Source of the DNA: Phycisphaerales bacterium
Lineage (GTDB): Bacteria > Planctomycetota > Phycisphaerae > Phycisphaerales > UBA1924
Direction: 5' to 3'
Assembly (NCBI GenBank): GCA_029260495.1
Contig: JAJDDD010000010.1
Location: 1 to 64,000, forward strand
DNA: 64,000 bases
Numbering within the stretch: position 1 is the stretch's first letter; each line of letters opens with the position of its first letter. Shown piece after piece: positions 25,275 through 33,548 of the stretch. The notes beneath the pieces are model-generated. The model saw only the letters and a list, made by a program, of their open reading frames with translations. It had not been told where the DNA came from and searched no databases. Position numbers and translations under genes: made by a program.

Positions 25275-27482
25275 CTATGACGTTGCGACCGTCTCCATAA
25301 GTTCCATCAATCTCTCGGATGTGAGCGGAATGACTTTCGGATCGACATTGAGCGCCGCAGCGACGGCGTTTGCAATCGCGGGCGCCGGACCATCCATCGG
25401 CAACTCGCCCAGCCCCTTGGCGCCGCCGCCGCCGAACTCGTATGGCTCCTCCTGAAACTCCACACGAATCGAAGGCACATCATCAGAAGTCGGAATGATG
25501 TAGTTGGTGAGTTGATTATTAATCATCGCGCCATCGCGGGTGCGCATTTCTTCGAGCAGCGCCCAGCCAATCCCCTGCACCACACCGCCCTGCACCTGCC
25601 CGCGCGCCAGCGTTTCATTCAGCACCCGCCCCACTTCCTGAACCGCGACGAAGTCAAGAACACGCGTATTGAAAGTTCGAAGATCAACCTCCACCTCAGC
25701 AACATATGCGCCCCAGGAAAACGTAGCATATGCGTCGCCCTGGTACGTTTCATCATCCCAGTTTACATTCGGCGGCTGTTCGTACTGTGACTCACCCACC
25801 AGACGCTCATCCGGATGCTGACGGCGCCACTCAACAATCGCGCGTTTCAACTCTTCGCCGCGCGTGTGCTTATCAACGCCGAGACGGGCGCGCATTGCTT
25901 CGCACGCCTTCTCAACGAGGCGCCCGACGACCATCGCTGTCCGAGACGCAACAGTGGGCCCGGAGTTGGGCGCGCGGCTGGTGTCGGGATCGCGCAGAAC
26001 TATGTCGCCAGGCTCAAGACCGAGCGCCTGACTTGCGATGTCCGTGAAAATCGTCAGCATGCCCTGGCCCATCTCGGTGCTGGCAGTCAGGACTTCAACC
26101 CGGCCGTCCTCCAAGCCCTCTACCAGAAGCCGGGACGCGAGGTAAACCTCGCCAGACCCGGTGAAACCGGCGCCATGATGAAACGTCGCCAACCCAACGC
26201 CGCGGCGCAAGTATTGGTTGGCCACATTGAATGAATCGTGCTCGCGCCGTTTTTCATTGAACTGGGCAAGCTCAAGCGCGCGATCCATCAGCCCGACCCG
26301 GTCCGCGCCCCCCGTGATGACCTGCCCGGTCGCGGTCGTTTGGCCCTCGCGGATGAGATTGACTCTGCGAAGCTCGACTGGATCCATGCCGATCTGCTTC
26401 GCAACGACATCCATATGGCGTTCGTTGGCAAAGTGTGTTTGTGGGGCCCCGAAACCGCGAAAGGCGCCAAAGGGAACAGCGTTGGTCAGAACAGCCCGGC
26501 CCTCGATGCGCACATTGTCGCAGGCATAGGGACCGGCTGCGTGGATAATCCCGCGCGAAAGAACCACCGGCGAAAGAGTCACATAGGCCCCACCATCCAT
26601 GACCACTTCAATATGCTGCGCGACCAGACGCCCTTCAGCGTCAAGACCTGTCCGATGGCGCACGCGGGATGGATGGCGCTTGGTCGTCGCTGCCATATCC
26701 TCACTGCGATCGTAGATCATTTTAACGGGCGCGCCACCAGCCTTCAGCGTCAGCAGCGCCGTGTGCAAGGCGATGATCGAGGGATAATCTTCCTTCCCGC
26801 CGAACCCGCCGCCCGTCGGCGCCTGAATCACGCGCACCTCGTGCTCCGCCCGCCCCAGCGCGTGCTTCAGTGCATTGACGACGTAGTACGGGCACTGCAT
26901 GCTCCCGCGCACAACGACAACGCCATCCTCGACCCTCGCGATCATCCCCTGGTTTTCGAGGTAGACATGTTCCTGAGCGCCGGTTTCATACACACCTTCA
27001 ACAATGTGATCCGCCTGCGCCAGAGCAGCTTCAACATCACCCTTGTCGATGAGCAGCCTCTTGAGAATATTGTCCTCACCATACTGAACCTGTGATTGGT
27101 CCGGCGTGACGCGATAGTCATAAACGGGCTCGTCAGGATCGACGATGATCTCGATCCCAGCAATAGCCTCTCGCGCCATCGCGCGAGAAGGATGCGCAAC
27201 CAGCGCGACCGCCTCATGCACATGCCGTACGTATTCACCCGCGAGCACGGGCTGATCCAGCTCCATCAGGTACACCGCGTTGGCGCCGGGAATGTCTTCG
27301 TGTGTGACGACGGTGAACTCAGACCAGTCGATGCTGTCACTGAACCGCAGCTCGCGCACCCGCCCACGGGGAAAGGGGCTGCGCACAGTCATGCCCCAGA
27401 GCCCCTCGAAGGGTTCGTCGTCGATAAAGCGCTCAGCTCCGGTGAGCTTGGCCAGCCCTTCAAGTCGTCGCATGGAAATCAT
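25275..27482 (-). CDS. Xanthine dehydrogenase molybdenum-binding subunit
   Basis: The product is 735 aa. The start at 27482 has CGAGGG just upstream. The N-terminal a/b hammerhead domain (~1-110) is followed by the molybdopterin-binding domain: GGGFGGKEDYPSIIALHTALL, RSEDMAATTKRHPSRVRHRTG, NAVPFGAFRGFGAPQTHFANE, RRGVGLATFHHGAGFTGSG, ASTEMGQGMLTIFTDIA and, near the C-terminus, GGGGAKGLGELPMDGPAPAIANAV with the catalytic Glu in KGLGE. It hydroxylates hypoxanthine and xanthine; the adjacent adenine deaminase supports a purine substrate. First gene of a six-gene operon. Confidence 0.94.
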   Translation of the reverse strand: MISMRRLEGLAKLTGAERFIDDEPFEGLWGMTVRSPFPRGRVRELRFSDSIDWSEFTVVTHEDIPGANAVYLMELDQPVLAGEYVRHVHEAVALVAHPSRAMAREAIAGIEIIVDPDEPVYDYRVTPDQSQVQYGEDNILKRLLIDKGDVEAALAQADHIVEGVYETGAQEHVYLENQGMIARVEDGVVVVRGSMQCPYYVVNALKHALGRAEHEVRVIQAPTGGGFGGKEDYPSIIALHTALLTLKAGGAPVKMIYDRSEDMAATTKRHPSRVRHRTGLDAEGRLVAQHIEVVMDGGAYVTLSPVVLSRGIIHAAGPYACDNVRIEGRAVLTNAVPFGAFRGFGAPQTHFANERHMDVVAKQIGMDPVELRRVNLIREGQTTATGQVITGGADRVGLMDRALELAQFNEKRREHDSFNVANQYLRRGVGLATFHHGAGFTGSGEVYLASRLLVEGLEDGRVEVLTASTEMGQGMLTIFTDIASQALGLEPGDIVLRDPDTSRAPNSGPTVASRTAMVVGRLVEKACEAMRARLGVDKHTRGEELKRAIVEWRRQHPDERLVGESQYEQPPNVNWDDETYQGDAYATFSWGAYVAEVEVDLRTFNTRVLDFVAVQEVGRVLNETLARGQVQGGVVQGIGWALLEEMRTRDGAMINNQLTNYIIPTSDDVPSIRVEFQEEPYEFGGGGAKGLGELPMDGPAPAIANAVAAALNVDPKVIPLTSERLMELMETVATS

Positions 27483-27599
27483 TGCCCTCGACGCCAACAG
27501 AAAACCTCGCCGCCACAATGCAGCCAGACCAACCATTCTGCAGCGTCACATCACATTTCGCAATTGTGCGACCGAGCCCAACGCACAGGCGAAGTCGGC

Positions 27600-28574
27600 C
27601 TAAGCGCTGACGATCAGACGTGGAACCACTTCAAATCGGCCCGGAAAAGCGCGGCGCATCACCCAGCGAAGGAAAAGCCCCCACGCTCGTGGATCATGCA
27701 CGCTGACCGCCCGGCGAATCGCAGACGCCCAACGTCCCAAACAAAGCTCGCGAGCTGAGCGGATCAATCCCAGCATCTCCTGCACCACCGGCAACTCTGG
27801 AGGCTGAAGCGCCGGATCAATCATCGGCAGCAACATCTCCCGAATGCTGGCGAACTCACGGTAGAGCTCCTCGTCAGACATTTCGCTCGTCACCGTTTTG
27901 TGCGCACCCTGATGACGATCAACGAGCGCCTCGTTCACCAACAACAAGTCACCATGCGCCAGCGCCCGGATGTACCACAAAACATCCACGCCGCTCTTGA
28001 AGTTGTTCCTGTGTTCCATCATGGCGCCGCGAACAATACAAGACCGATGCACCATGACCTGAGTCGGAATCCCGATCTCCAGATCCTGAAGGTACATCGC
28101 CAGACGAGATTCATCCGCATGAAGACGCTCGACACGAGCGCGATGCTTGCGCGCCTCAATGCGAATCGCCTTCCCCTCGCAAACGTGCTGCGCCAGGCAG
28201 GCTGCGATCGCGACGCCCTCCTGCGCGCTCGCTGCATCAACAAGTTTCTCAATGCACTCGGGGCTCAGCACATCATCATCGTAAAGCGGCTTGATCCACT
28301 CACCCCGGGCAGCGCGCAGCAGAGTATTCATGTTCGAAACCTGGCCGCGCGGCCCCTCGTTGCGAATCAATCGCACGCGCGGATCCCGTTCAGCAATCGC
28401 GTGAACCATCCGCCAGCTTTCGCCGGCAGGCCATTCATCGTCGCTGACAATGATCTCAATGTTTTGATACGTTTGATTGAGCGCGCTCGACAGCGATTGC
28501 TTCAAAAGCTCCGGCCGCCCACAAGTGGGCACAACGACGCTGACGCGCGGACGGACATCCTTGGCCGAACGCAT
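27600..28574 (-). CDS. Family 2 glycosyltransferase
   Basis: The product is 324 aa. The GT-A fold begins SVVVPTCGRPELLKQSLSSALNQTYQNIEIIVSDDEW (residues ~11-48), with GEWIKPLYDDDVLSPECIEKLV carrying the metal-binding DDD (~100). Further on are ALAHGDLLLVNEALVDRHQGAH and a helical C-terminus without an obvious membrane helix. The acceptor and donor sugars are unknown. It lies upstream of the purine operon on the same strand with a gap of ~117 nt and is probably a separate unit. Confidence 0.88.
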   Translation of the reverse strand: MRSAKDVRPRVSVVVPTCGRPELLKQSLSSALNQTYQNIEIIVSDDEWPAGESWRMVHAIAERDPRVRLIRNEGPRGQVSNMNTLLRAARGEWIKPLYDDDVLSPECIEKLVDAASAQEGVAIAACLAQHVCEGKAIRIEARKHRARVERLHADESRLAMYLQDLEIGIPTQVMVHRSCIVRGAMMEHRNNFKSGVDVLWYIRALAHGDLLLVNEALVDRHQGAHKTVTSEMSDEELYREFASIREMLLPMIDPALQPPELPVVQEMLGLIRSARELCLGRWASAIRRAVSVHDPRAWGLFLRWVMRRAFPGRFEVVPRLIVSA

Positions 28575-28899
28575 ACTTCCCTCCCGACGCCGGCATTGTT
28601 CCCCCGCCGACGCACAGGCGAATTCTACCTACCGTGAGTCGAAATCAGCAAGTGTTATTGTTCGGAATATCGCCGGCACGCACAGATGCGCCGCGCAAAG
28701 CATTTCATGGTCATGATTTAGCGATCTCGCTTGCAAATCAACCTTCCGACAAACTCGCTCGATCTTGGTCGGGAAATTTTCAACATACTGCTCCCAATGA
28801 AAACGCAGTAGAAAGCGCCCGCCATCATCAAAGCTGGCGGGCGCGTGCAAGGAAACAGATTTCCAGTCCGGCGTGACGAATTAGGCCATCGAGGCTATT
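28575..28899. other. Intergenic region between the glycosyltransferase and PEP-CTERM genes
   Basis: About 325 bases. The right-hand part contains a perfect hairpin at 28816-28845 that probably terminates the PEP-CTERM transcript; the left part should hold the glycosyltransferase promoter. No gene is supported. Confidence 0.5.
28816..28845 (-). terminator. Perfect 10-bp hairpin downstream of the PEP-CTERM gene
   Basis: GCGCCCGCCA (28816-28825) pairs exactly with TGGCGGGCGC (28836-28845) around a 10-nt loop. On the minus strand it is followed by TTTCTACT, a short U tract, about 55 nt after the PEP-CTERM stop, which fits an intrinsic terminator. Confidence 0.68.
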
Positions 28900-30018
28900 T
28901 CAGTTGGGTGGAACAAACTCGGCATTTCGTGCATCTTCATTGCAGTCTACTCGGCGTCGGCGTCCAAAAATCACGCCTCCTCCGACGAGCGCCAGAGCCA
29001 TCGGCCCAGGAGCAGGCACGGATTCACCCGCCCACACACTGAGAGACGCACTGAAGAAAGCATCCGCCACGCCGATATCAGAAACAGCCACATTGGTCAG
29101 CTCAAACGCCAGATTCATTGACTGATCGAGCGACCCATCGACAAGGTCTGCCGCCAGCGACGATGAAAGTGCCGCGATGGTAATCTCTGTCTGGCCAGCA
29201 ACAATGTCAGCCTCCATTGTGCTGAGTTGGTGGATCGTCACATCAAAGGGGAGTGCATTGATATCCGGCCCGGGCTCAAGAAAACCATCGACGTCCGTGC
29301 CAAACTGAAATAACGAATAGGAAACACCGGCAAGATCAAACGAGACGTCGAGCGAGGCGCCACTCTCCTCGCCATCCCACGTCATTGTGGAGAGCCCAAC
29401 GGGAAAGAGGAGACTGACGTTTTCCTCACCCTGAAGTTCGAAATCCTCCAGATCCTCAATGCTAATGTGAAACGGATCGCTCCCGGTTGCGCGAGCCTTC
29501 CAGCTGGGCTTTCGCAGCCCCTGCGGCGCGCCAAGCGTTCCCGTTGCATCCACAACCCAGCTCACCTGATACGGCCTCTTCGCGCCCGCTACCACCGCGC
29601 TCGATCCAGTTCCCGTTGCGGTCGCGGTGCTGCCAAGATCACCCGTCTTGTTCTTCGTGAATCCCGCCAAAACCTGACCCGCGGCGACTCGATTGCGGCC
29701 AACCCCGGCAATATTGAACTTAACTTCGCTCGACGTCCCAGAAGGCCCAGCGCCGTCAGCGGCGGCAAGCCACCCCCACTTCACCTTGTCAATACTCCGT
29801 GGAACCCTTTTAAACCAGTTCTGACCTGGGCTGTTTCGTCTAATTTCAGGACCGCGAGCGGTCGACGACCCCTGCGCAATCGACCGCCGTGGCGGCGTGG
29901 TTCCTCCCAGAGCCAGTGGCGAAATAGACAGAGCCGTGGCGCCCGCAAGGACAAAGAATGAGGCGCCACGAAGGCGCAGGGACATCCACTTAGGACACGC
30001 GATACGAAATGCACACAT
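28900..30018 (-). CDS. PEP-CTERM sorting-signal protein
   Basis: The product is 372 aa. AAGGAG lies 8 nt upstream of ATG 30018. An N-terminal signal peptide (MCAFRIACPKWMSLRLRGASFFVLAGATALSISPLALGG) is followed by a Ser/Thr/Gly-rich beta-type body (for example KVKWGWLAAADGAGPSGTSSEVKFNIAGVG). Near the C-terminus is VPAPGPMALALVGGGVIFGRRRR, a PEP-CTERM signal (V-P-x-P motif, hydrophobic helix, Arg cluster) recognised by exosortase. Unusually, 16 residues (VDCNEDARNAEFVPPN) follow the Arg cluster, whereas such proteins normally end there. A TAG in the +1 frame occurs immediately after the cluster. No exosortase is in the window. Confidence 0.85.
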   Translation of the reverse strand: MCAFRIACPKWMSLRLRGASFFVLAGATALSISPLALGGTTPPRRSIAQGSSTARGPEIRRNSPGQNWFKRVPRSIDKVKWGWLAAADGAGPSGTSSEVKFNIAGVGRNRVAAGQVLAGFTKNKTGDLGSTATATGTGSSAVVAGAKRPYQVSWVVDATGTLGAPQGLRKPSWKARATGSDPFHISIEDLEDFELQGEENVSLLFPVGLSTMTWDGEESGASLDVSFDLAGVSYSLFQFGTDVDGFLEPGPDINALPFDVTIHQLSTMEADIVAGQTEITIAALSSSLAADLVDGSLDQSMNLAFELTNVAVSDIGVADAFFSASLSVWAGESVPAPGPMALALVGGGVIFGRRRRVDCNEDARNAEFVPPN

Positions 30019-30322
30019 AATGTAAATCTCCTTGGCGGTGCACGTGCCCCTGAGCGACTACCACTCACCTCGGCCCACCAGGATATTGGCGATGATTCAC
30101 CACACCCGCTCACGCGAAGTTTTGAAAACTGGCCAAAATATATACTGATGCGCAATCTACAATATTTTGGATGTCGCCTACTCGTGAGCGCTGCGCCTCT
30201 CACCGTCCGCAATAACAATGGCGCACCTGATTGAGAGCGTCGATGGCAGATATCGCATATTGTTGAGATTCGATAGAATCGCTCCTGATGTATGAATATC
30301 GGATAGTCAGGCTCGAAACCCA
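30019..30322. other. Divergent promoter region between the PEP-CTERM gene and proC
   Basis: About 300 bases, noticeably AT-rich at 30120-30170 (AAAATATATACTGATG, CAATATTTTGG). It should drive both flanking genes outward. No gene or clear regulatory palindrome was found. Confidence 0.5.
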
Positions 30323-31150
30323 ATGAACTCAACATGCGTACTCATCATCGGCGGCGGAACCATGGCCCAGGCCATCATTCGCGGCGCCGAGCTGGGCGGA
30401 ACATCCCCTCCCGGCGGTTTCATCCTCTGCGAAAAAGATGAAGCCAAGCTCCCAGCATTGCGCGCCCTCGGCCATGTCCGCAGCGCGCACACATCAATCA
30501 CAGATGCAGCGGCGCAAATCGGCCCTGACGATCAAATCCTGCTCGCTGTCAAACCGCAGAGTTTTCCTGATGTCGCCGCCGAGTTGGCGCCGGCGATTGG
30601 GAGTGGCCGACGGATTGTAACTTCAATTCTCGCGGGAATCACAAGCAGCGTGATTCGTAAGAGCCTCGGCGAGCAGGTCGCCGTCGTGCGCGCCATGCCC
30701 AACACGCCCGCCCAAATTAGCCAGGGCATGACCGCGATCGCGCTCGGCGCCGGAGCCCGCCCTGGCGATGACTCCCTGGCGAAGAAACTTCTCTCTGGTT
30801 GCAGCAGCGTTGTTGAGATCGACGAATCGCTCATGGACGCCTTCACAGCACTCGCGGGATCAGGGCCCGCCTATGTGTTTTACCTGGCGGAAGCGATGGA
30901 AAAAGCAGCGAGAAAGATGGGGTTTGATGACGCTGCAAGCGAAATGATCGTTCAGCAAACAGTCGCCGGCGCAGGGGCGCTGCTCAAGCAATCGGACGCA
31001 AACGCACAATCACTTCGGACCGCTGTCACAAGCAAAGGGGGAACCACAGCAGCGGCGACAAATGTGCTCGACAATGAAGATGTCATAGGCGCATTCGTGC
31101 GCGCAATTCTCGCTGGACGCGATCGAGGCGCCGAACTCGGAAAACAATAG
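30323..31150 (+). CDS. proC: Pyrroline-5-carboxylate reductase
   Basis: The product is 275 aa. It catalyses the last step of proline synthesis with NAD(P)H. The N-terminal Rossmann fold starts CVLIIGGGTMAQAIIRGAE; then come LLAVKPQSFPDVAAEL and AVVRAMPNTPAQISQGMTAI, characteristic of ProC. The C-terminal dimerisation domain has DAFTALAGSGPAYVFYLAEAM, QQTVAGAGALL and VTSKGGTTAAATNVLD, the P5CR signature. Length is normal. It converges with the ABC transporter permease gene and stands alone. Confidence 0.95.
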   Translation: MNSTCVLIIGGGTMAQAIIRGAELGGTSPPGGFILCEKDEAKLPALRALGHVRSAHTSITDAAAQIGPDDQILLAVKPQSFPDVAAELAPAIGSGRRIVTSILAGITSSVIRKSLGEQVAVVRAMPNTPAQISQGMTAIALGAGARPGDDSLAKKLLSGCSSVVEIDESLMDAFTALAGSGPAYVFYLAEAMEKAARKMGFDDAASEMIVQQTVAGAGALLKQSDANAQSLRTAVTSKGGTTAAATNVLDNEDVIGAFVRAILAGRDRGAELGKQ

Positions 31151-31195
31151 ACGCCCGCGCCGCCATCACGGCATGGATGGAATCACGAACAATCC

Positions 31196-32359
31196 TCAAA
31201 AATCCCGACGCCGGAAAATCCAACACGCGATCGCAAGCATTGCCGCCTCAAAAATGACCGATGTGCCAACGATCCACGCAACAGACCGCTCACGGGTTGC
31301 CTGCTCAATGCGATCTTGAACCTCACGGCTGATTTCACGATCGCTCATCGCGATGTCATCGGGATCCGTGGAGAAGGTCATCGGCGCCGGTTCTTGCGCA
31401 GCCTGATTGGTAAGCCCCTCCATGTCAGCGCTCGAAATCAACCATCGTTCGGTGAGATCAATGGTTTCGGTCGTCTTGGGCAGCAGAGTCTTGAGCGCCA
31501 TCACACCAAAATGAATGCGCTGGAGCAGATCCCGATTGCCGATTTCACCCGGGAGTTCCTGAGTGCGAACTTCGAGCATCCTTTGCTGGTTGACGATGTT
31601 CGTTGCGATTCGCTGATTGTCGGGTTCGGCAACAGCTCGTTCCGTAAGCTCCGCGAGTTTTTGGGTGCGTTCATCAAGATCATTCTCGATCGCTTCGACC
31701 CGAACCTCGAAGTTGGTCCGCGCGACGAGCAGGCTGCTTTCGGTAATGTGCAGGCTGCCGTTGAGAACCCAGAAAAGTATAGTAAGCAAAAGGGCAGCGA
31801 CGGTTGACCGTGTGATCAGACCGAGCAGTGCACAAACGCTATAAATATAGCTGTAAAAAAGGATGACCATGGGTACGGTGATGAAGAGTCCGGGTTCCCA
31901 CGCGCCGCCGCGCAGCCCGATCACAAAGAAAGACAACGTTGTAAAGACAGCGACCTGAAGCGTGACAAAGAGCAAACCCGTGACATACTTCGTCAGAAAG
32001 AGACGAACGCGCCCGATGGGTTTGGAGAGCACAAGATCAATCGCGCCATCGCTTACAAGATCGGGAATAACGCCCGCAGTCGAAATTAATCCAAGAATGG
32101 TGGCGAGAAAAGTGATCCAGAACCTCACGCCAAGGGTCGTGAAGATCAGCTTGTAAAATGTCTCACGGGAAATGAACTGAGTGGAAAATGCATCAATGCC
32201 GATCTGCCAATGAAAAAACGTCAGGCCTTTGTCATTGATCCCCACGGTCGCGAAGGAAAGAACAACAACAGCAGAAAGCCCAAGTGATATCCAGAAGAGC
32301 TTGCGCGCGTTCAGCGCGCGATACGCGTCATAGAAGATTGCCCATGTCTGCGTCATCAT
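31196..32359 (-). CDS. ABC-2 type transporter permease with large extracytoplasmic coiled coil
   Basis: The product is 387 aa. Hydrophobic helices are visible at ~18-40, ~80-110, ~130-150, ~165-185 and ~188-208, and a last one at ~360-382 ending FRRRDF. Between the last two lies ~150 residues of charged helical sequence (NFEVRVEAIENDLDERTQKLAELTERAV...), unusually long for this family and likely extracytoplasmic. LVLSKPIGRVRLFLTKYVTGLLFV is typical of NosY/Gld-like permeases. It overlaps the ATPase gene by 4 bp and forms the exporter with it. Substrate unknown. Confidence 0.85.
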   Translation of the reverse strand: MMTQTWAIFYDAYRALNARKLFWISLGLSAVVVLSFATVGINDKGLTFFHWQIGIDAFSTQFISRETFYKLIFTTLGVRFWITFLATILGLISTAGVIPDLVSDGAIDLVLSKPIGRVRLFLTKYVTGLLFVTLQVAVFTTLSFFVIGLRGGAWEPGLFITVPMVILFYSYIYSVCALLGLITRSTVAALLLTILFWVLNGSLHITESSLLVARTNFEVRVEAIENDLDERTQKLAELTERAVAEPDNQRIATNIVNQQRMLEVRTQELPGEIGNRDLLQRIHFGVMALKTLLPKTTETIDLTERWLISSADMEGLTNQAAQEPAPMTFSTDPDDIAMSDREISREVQDRIEQATRERSVAWIVGTSVIFEAAMLAIACWIFRRRDF

Positions 32360-33381
32360 GGAGCCTCCTCTCCGTTGATGCTTGTCTCTTGCTTGCTCCC
32401 GGGCGAAGCGGCGCCGGGCAATAGCTCTTCGCCGGTATGCGGATCAATAATCGCGCGCATGAAAAGGTCTTCTAGAGAAGGCCGCGTCGGTCGGGCGCTC
32501 TTAATGACCGCGCGCTGCGAACGAAGTGCGTCCATAACGAGCTGCGCATGGTTCAACTCATCAACCCCGAGTTGGACTACATCGCCTTTGATTTCAAGAG
32601 AAACGCCCGCCTGTTCAGCTGCTTCCCTGGCCGCAGCCAGCGCCGCAGGCGCCGGGGCAGACGCGAGTTCGATCGTATATCGCTCCTGACCAGCGGTCAG
32701 CTCATCCATCGTTCCCTGCAAAACAAGCCGCCCCTGCGCAAGAATCGCAACGCGATCGCACACCGCCTCCAGCTCATTCAAAAGATGGCTGTTGATGAAA
32801 ACGGTCTTCCCTTCTTCGCGAAGTTCGACAAGCAGCCGCCGAACATCGCGCCGCCCCACAGGATCCAGCCCATCAGTGGGCTCATCCAAAAACACAAGAT
32901 CAGGATCATTCATCAGAGCCTGCGCAACACCCAGACGCTGCCGCATACCCTTGGAGTAGCCACCTACCTTCTTGTTCGCCCACCTCGTCATCCCAACGCG
33001 CTCAAGAAGCGCCTCTCTCCGCTGCTTGCGTTCGCGCCGCGGAACATTGCTCAGTGCCGCGCTGTATTCCAAAGATTGACCCCCAGTCAAATACTGTGGA
33101 AAACGAAGATGTTCCGGCAAGTAACCCACGCGCGAGAGCACGGACTTGTCGCCCACGGCTTCGCCGAGCATCCGACCCTGGCACCGCGACGGACGCACAA
33201 TCGTCAGGAGAATTTTCACAAGCGTGCTCTTGCCTGCCCCATTGGGACCGAGCAAACCGAAAACTTCACCCCGATGCACACGCATCTGAACATCATCAAG
33301 CGCCCGGACCCGGCCCTTAAATGTCTTCTCAACGCGAGCAAGGTCAATGACAAGATCGTCGCCATTCTGTGTCGGCTTCAT
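32356..33381 (-). CDS. ABC transporter ATP-binding protein
   Basis: The product is 341 aa. Walker A is GLLGPNGAGKSTLV (~residues 43-56), Q-loop region VGYLPEHLRFP, signature GYSKGMRQRLGVAQAL, Walker B DLVFLDEPTDGLDPVGRR and H-loop FINSHLL. The C-terminal extension (~225-341: GRLVLQGTMDELTAGQERYTIEL..., LEDLFMRAIID) is typical of ABC-2 exporters of the Ccm/Gld/NatA kind. It is followed by the overlapping permease gene. Direction of transport is inferred to be export. Confidence 0.93.
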   Translation of the reverse strand: MKPTQNGDDLVIDLARVEKTFKGRVRALDDVQMRVHRGEVFGLLGPNGAGKSTLVKILLTIVRPSRCQGRMLGEAVGDKSVLSRVGYLPEHLRFPQYLTGGQSLEYSAALSNVPRRERKQRREALLERVGMTRWANKKVGGYSKGMRQRLGVAQALMNDPDLVFLDEPTDGLDPVGRRDVRRLLVELREEGKTVFINSHLLNELEAVCDRVAILAQGRLVLQGTMDELTAGQERYTIELASAPAPAALAAAREAAEQAGVSLEIKGDVVQLGVDELNHAQLVMDALRSQRAVIKSARPTRPSLEDLFMRAIIDPHTGEELLPGAASPGSKQETSINGEEAP

Positions 33382-33548
33382 GGATCATCCGTACATGGAA
33401 AGCGTTTGAGAAAGTGGACAAAGGACTTCACCACCGCCCGGACCAACGAGAGCTCAAGCCTCAAAGAATACGAGAAAAAGCTGTAGCACGCTGCTCCACA
33501 TCTCTTTGTGAAGAAGCGTTCAACAATTTCTCTCACGAATCGATTCCC

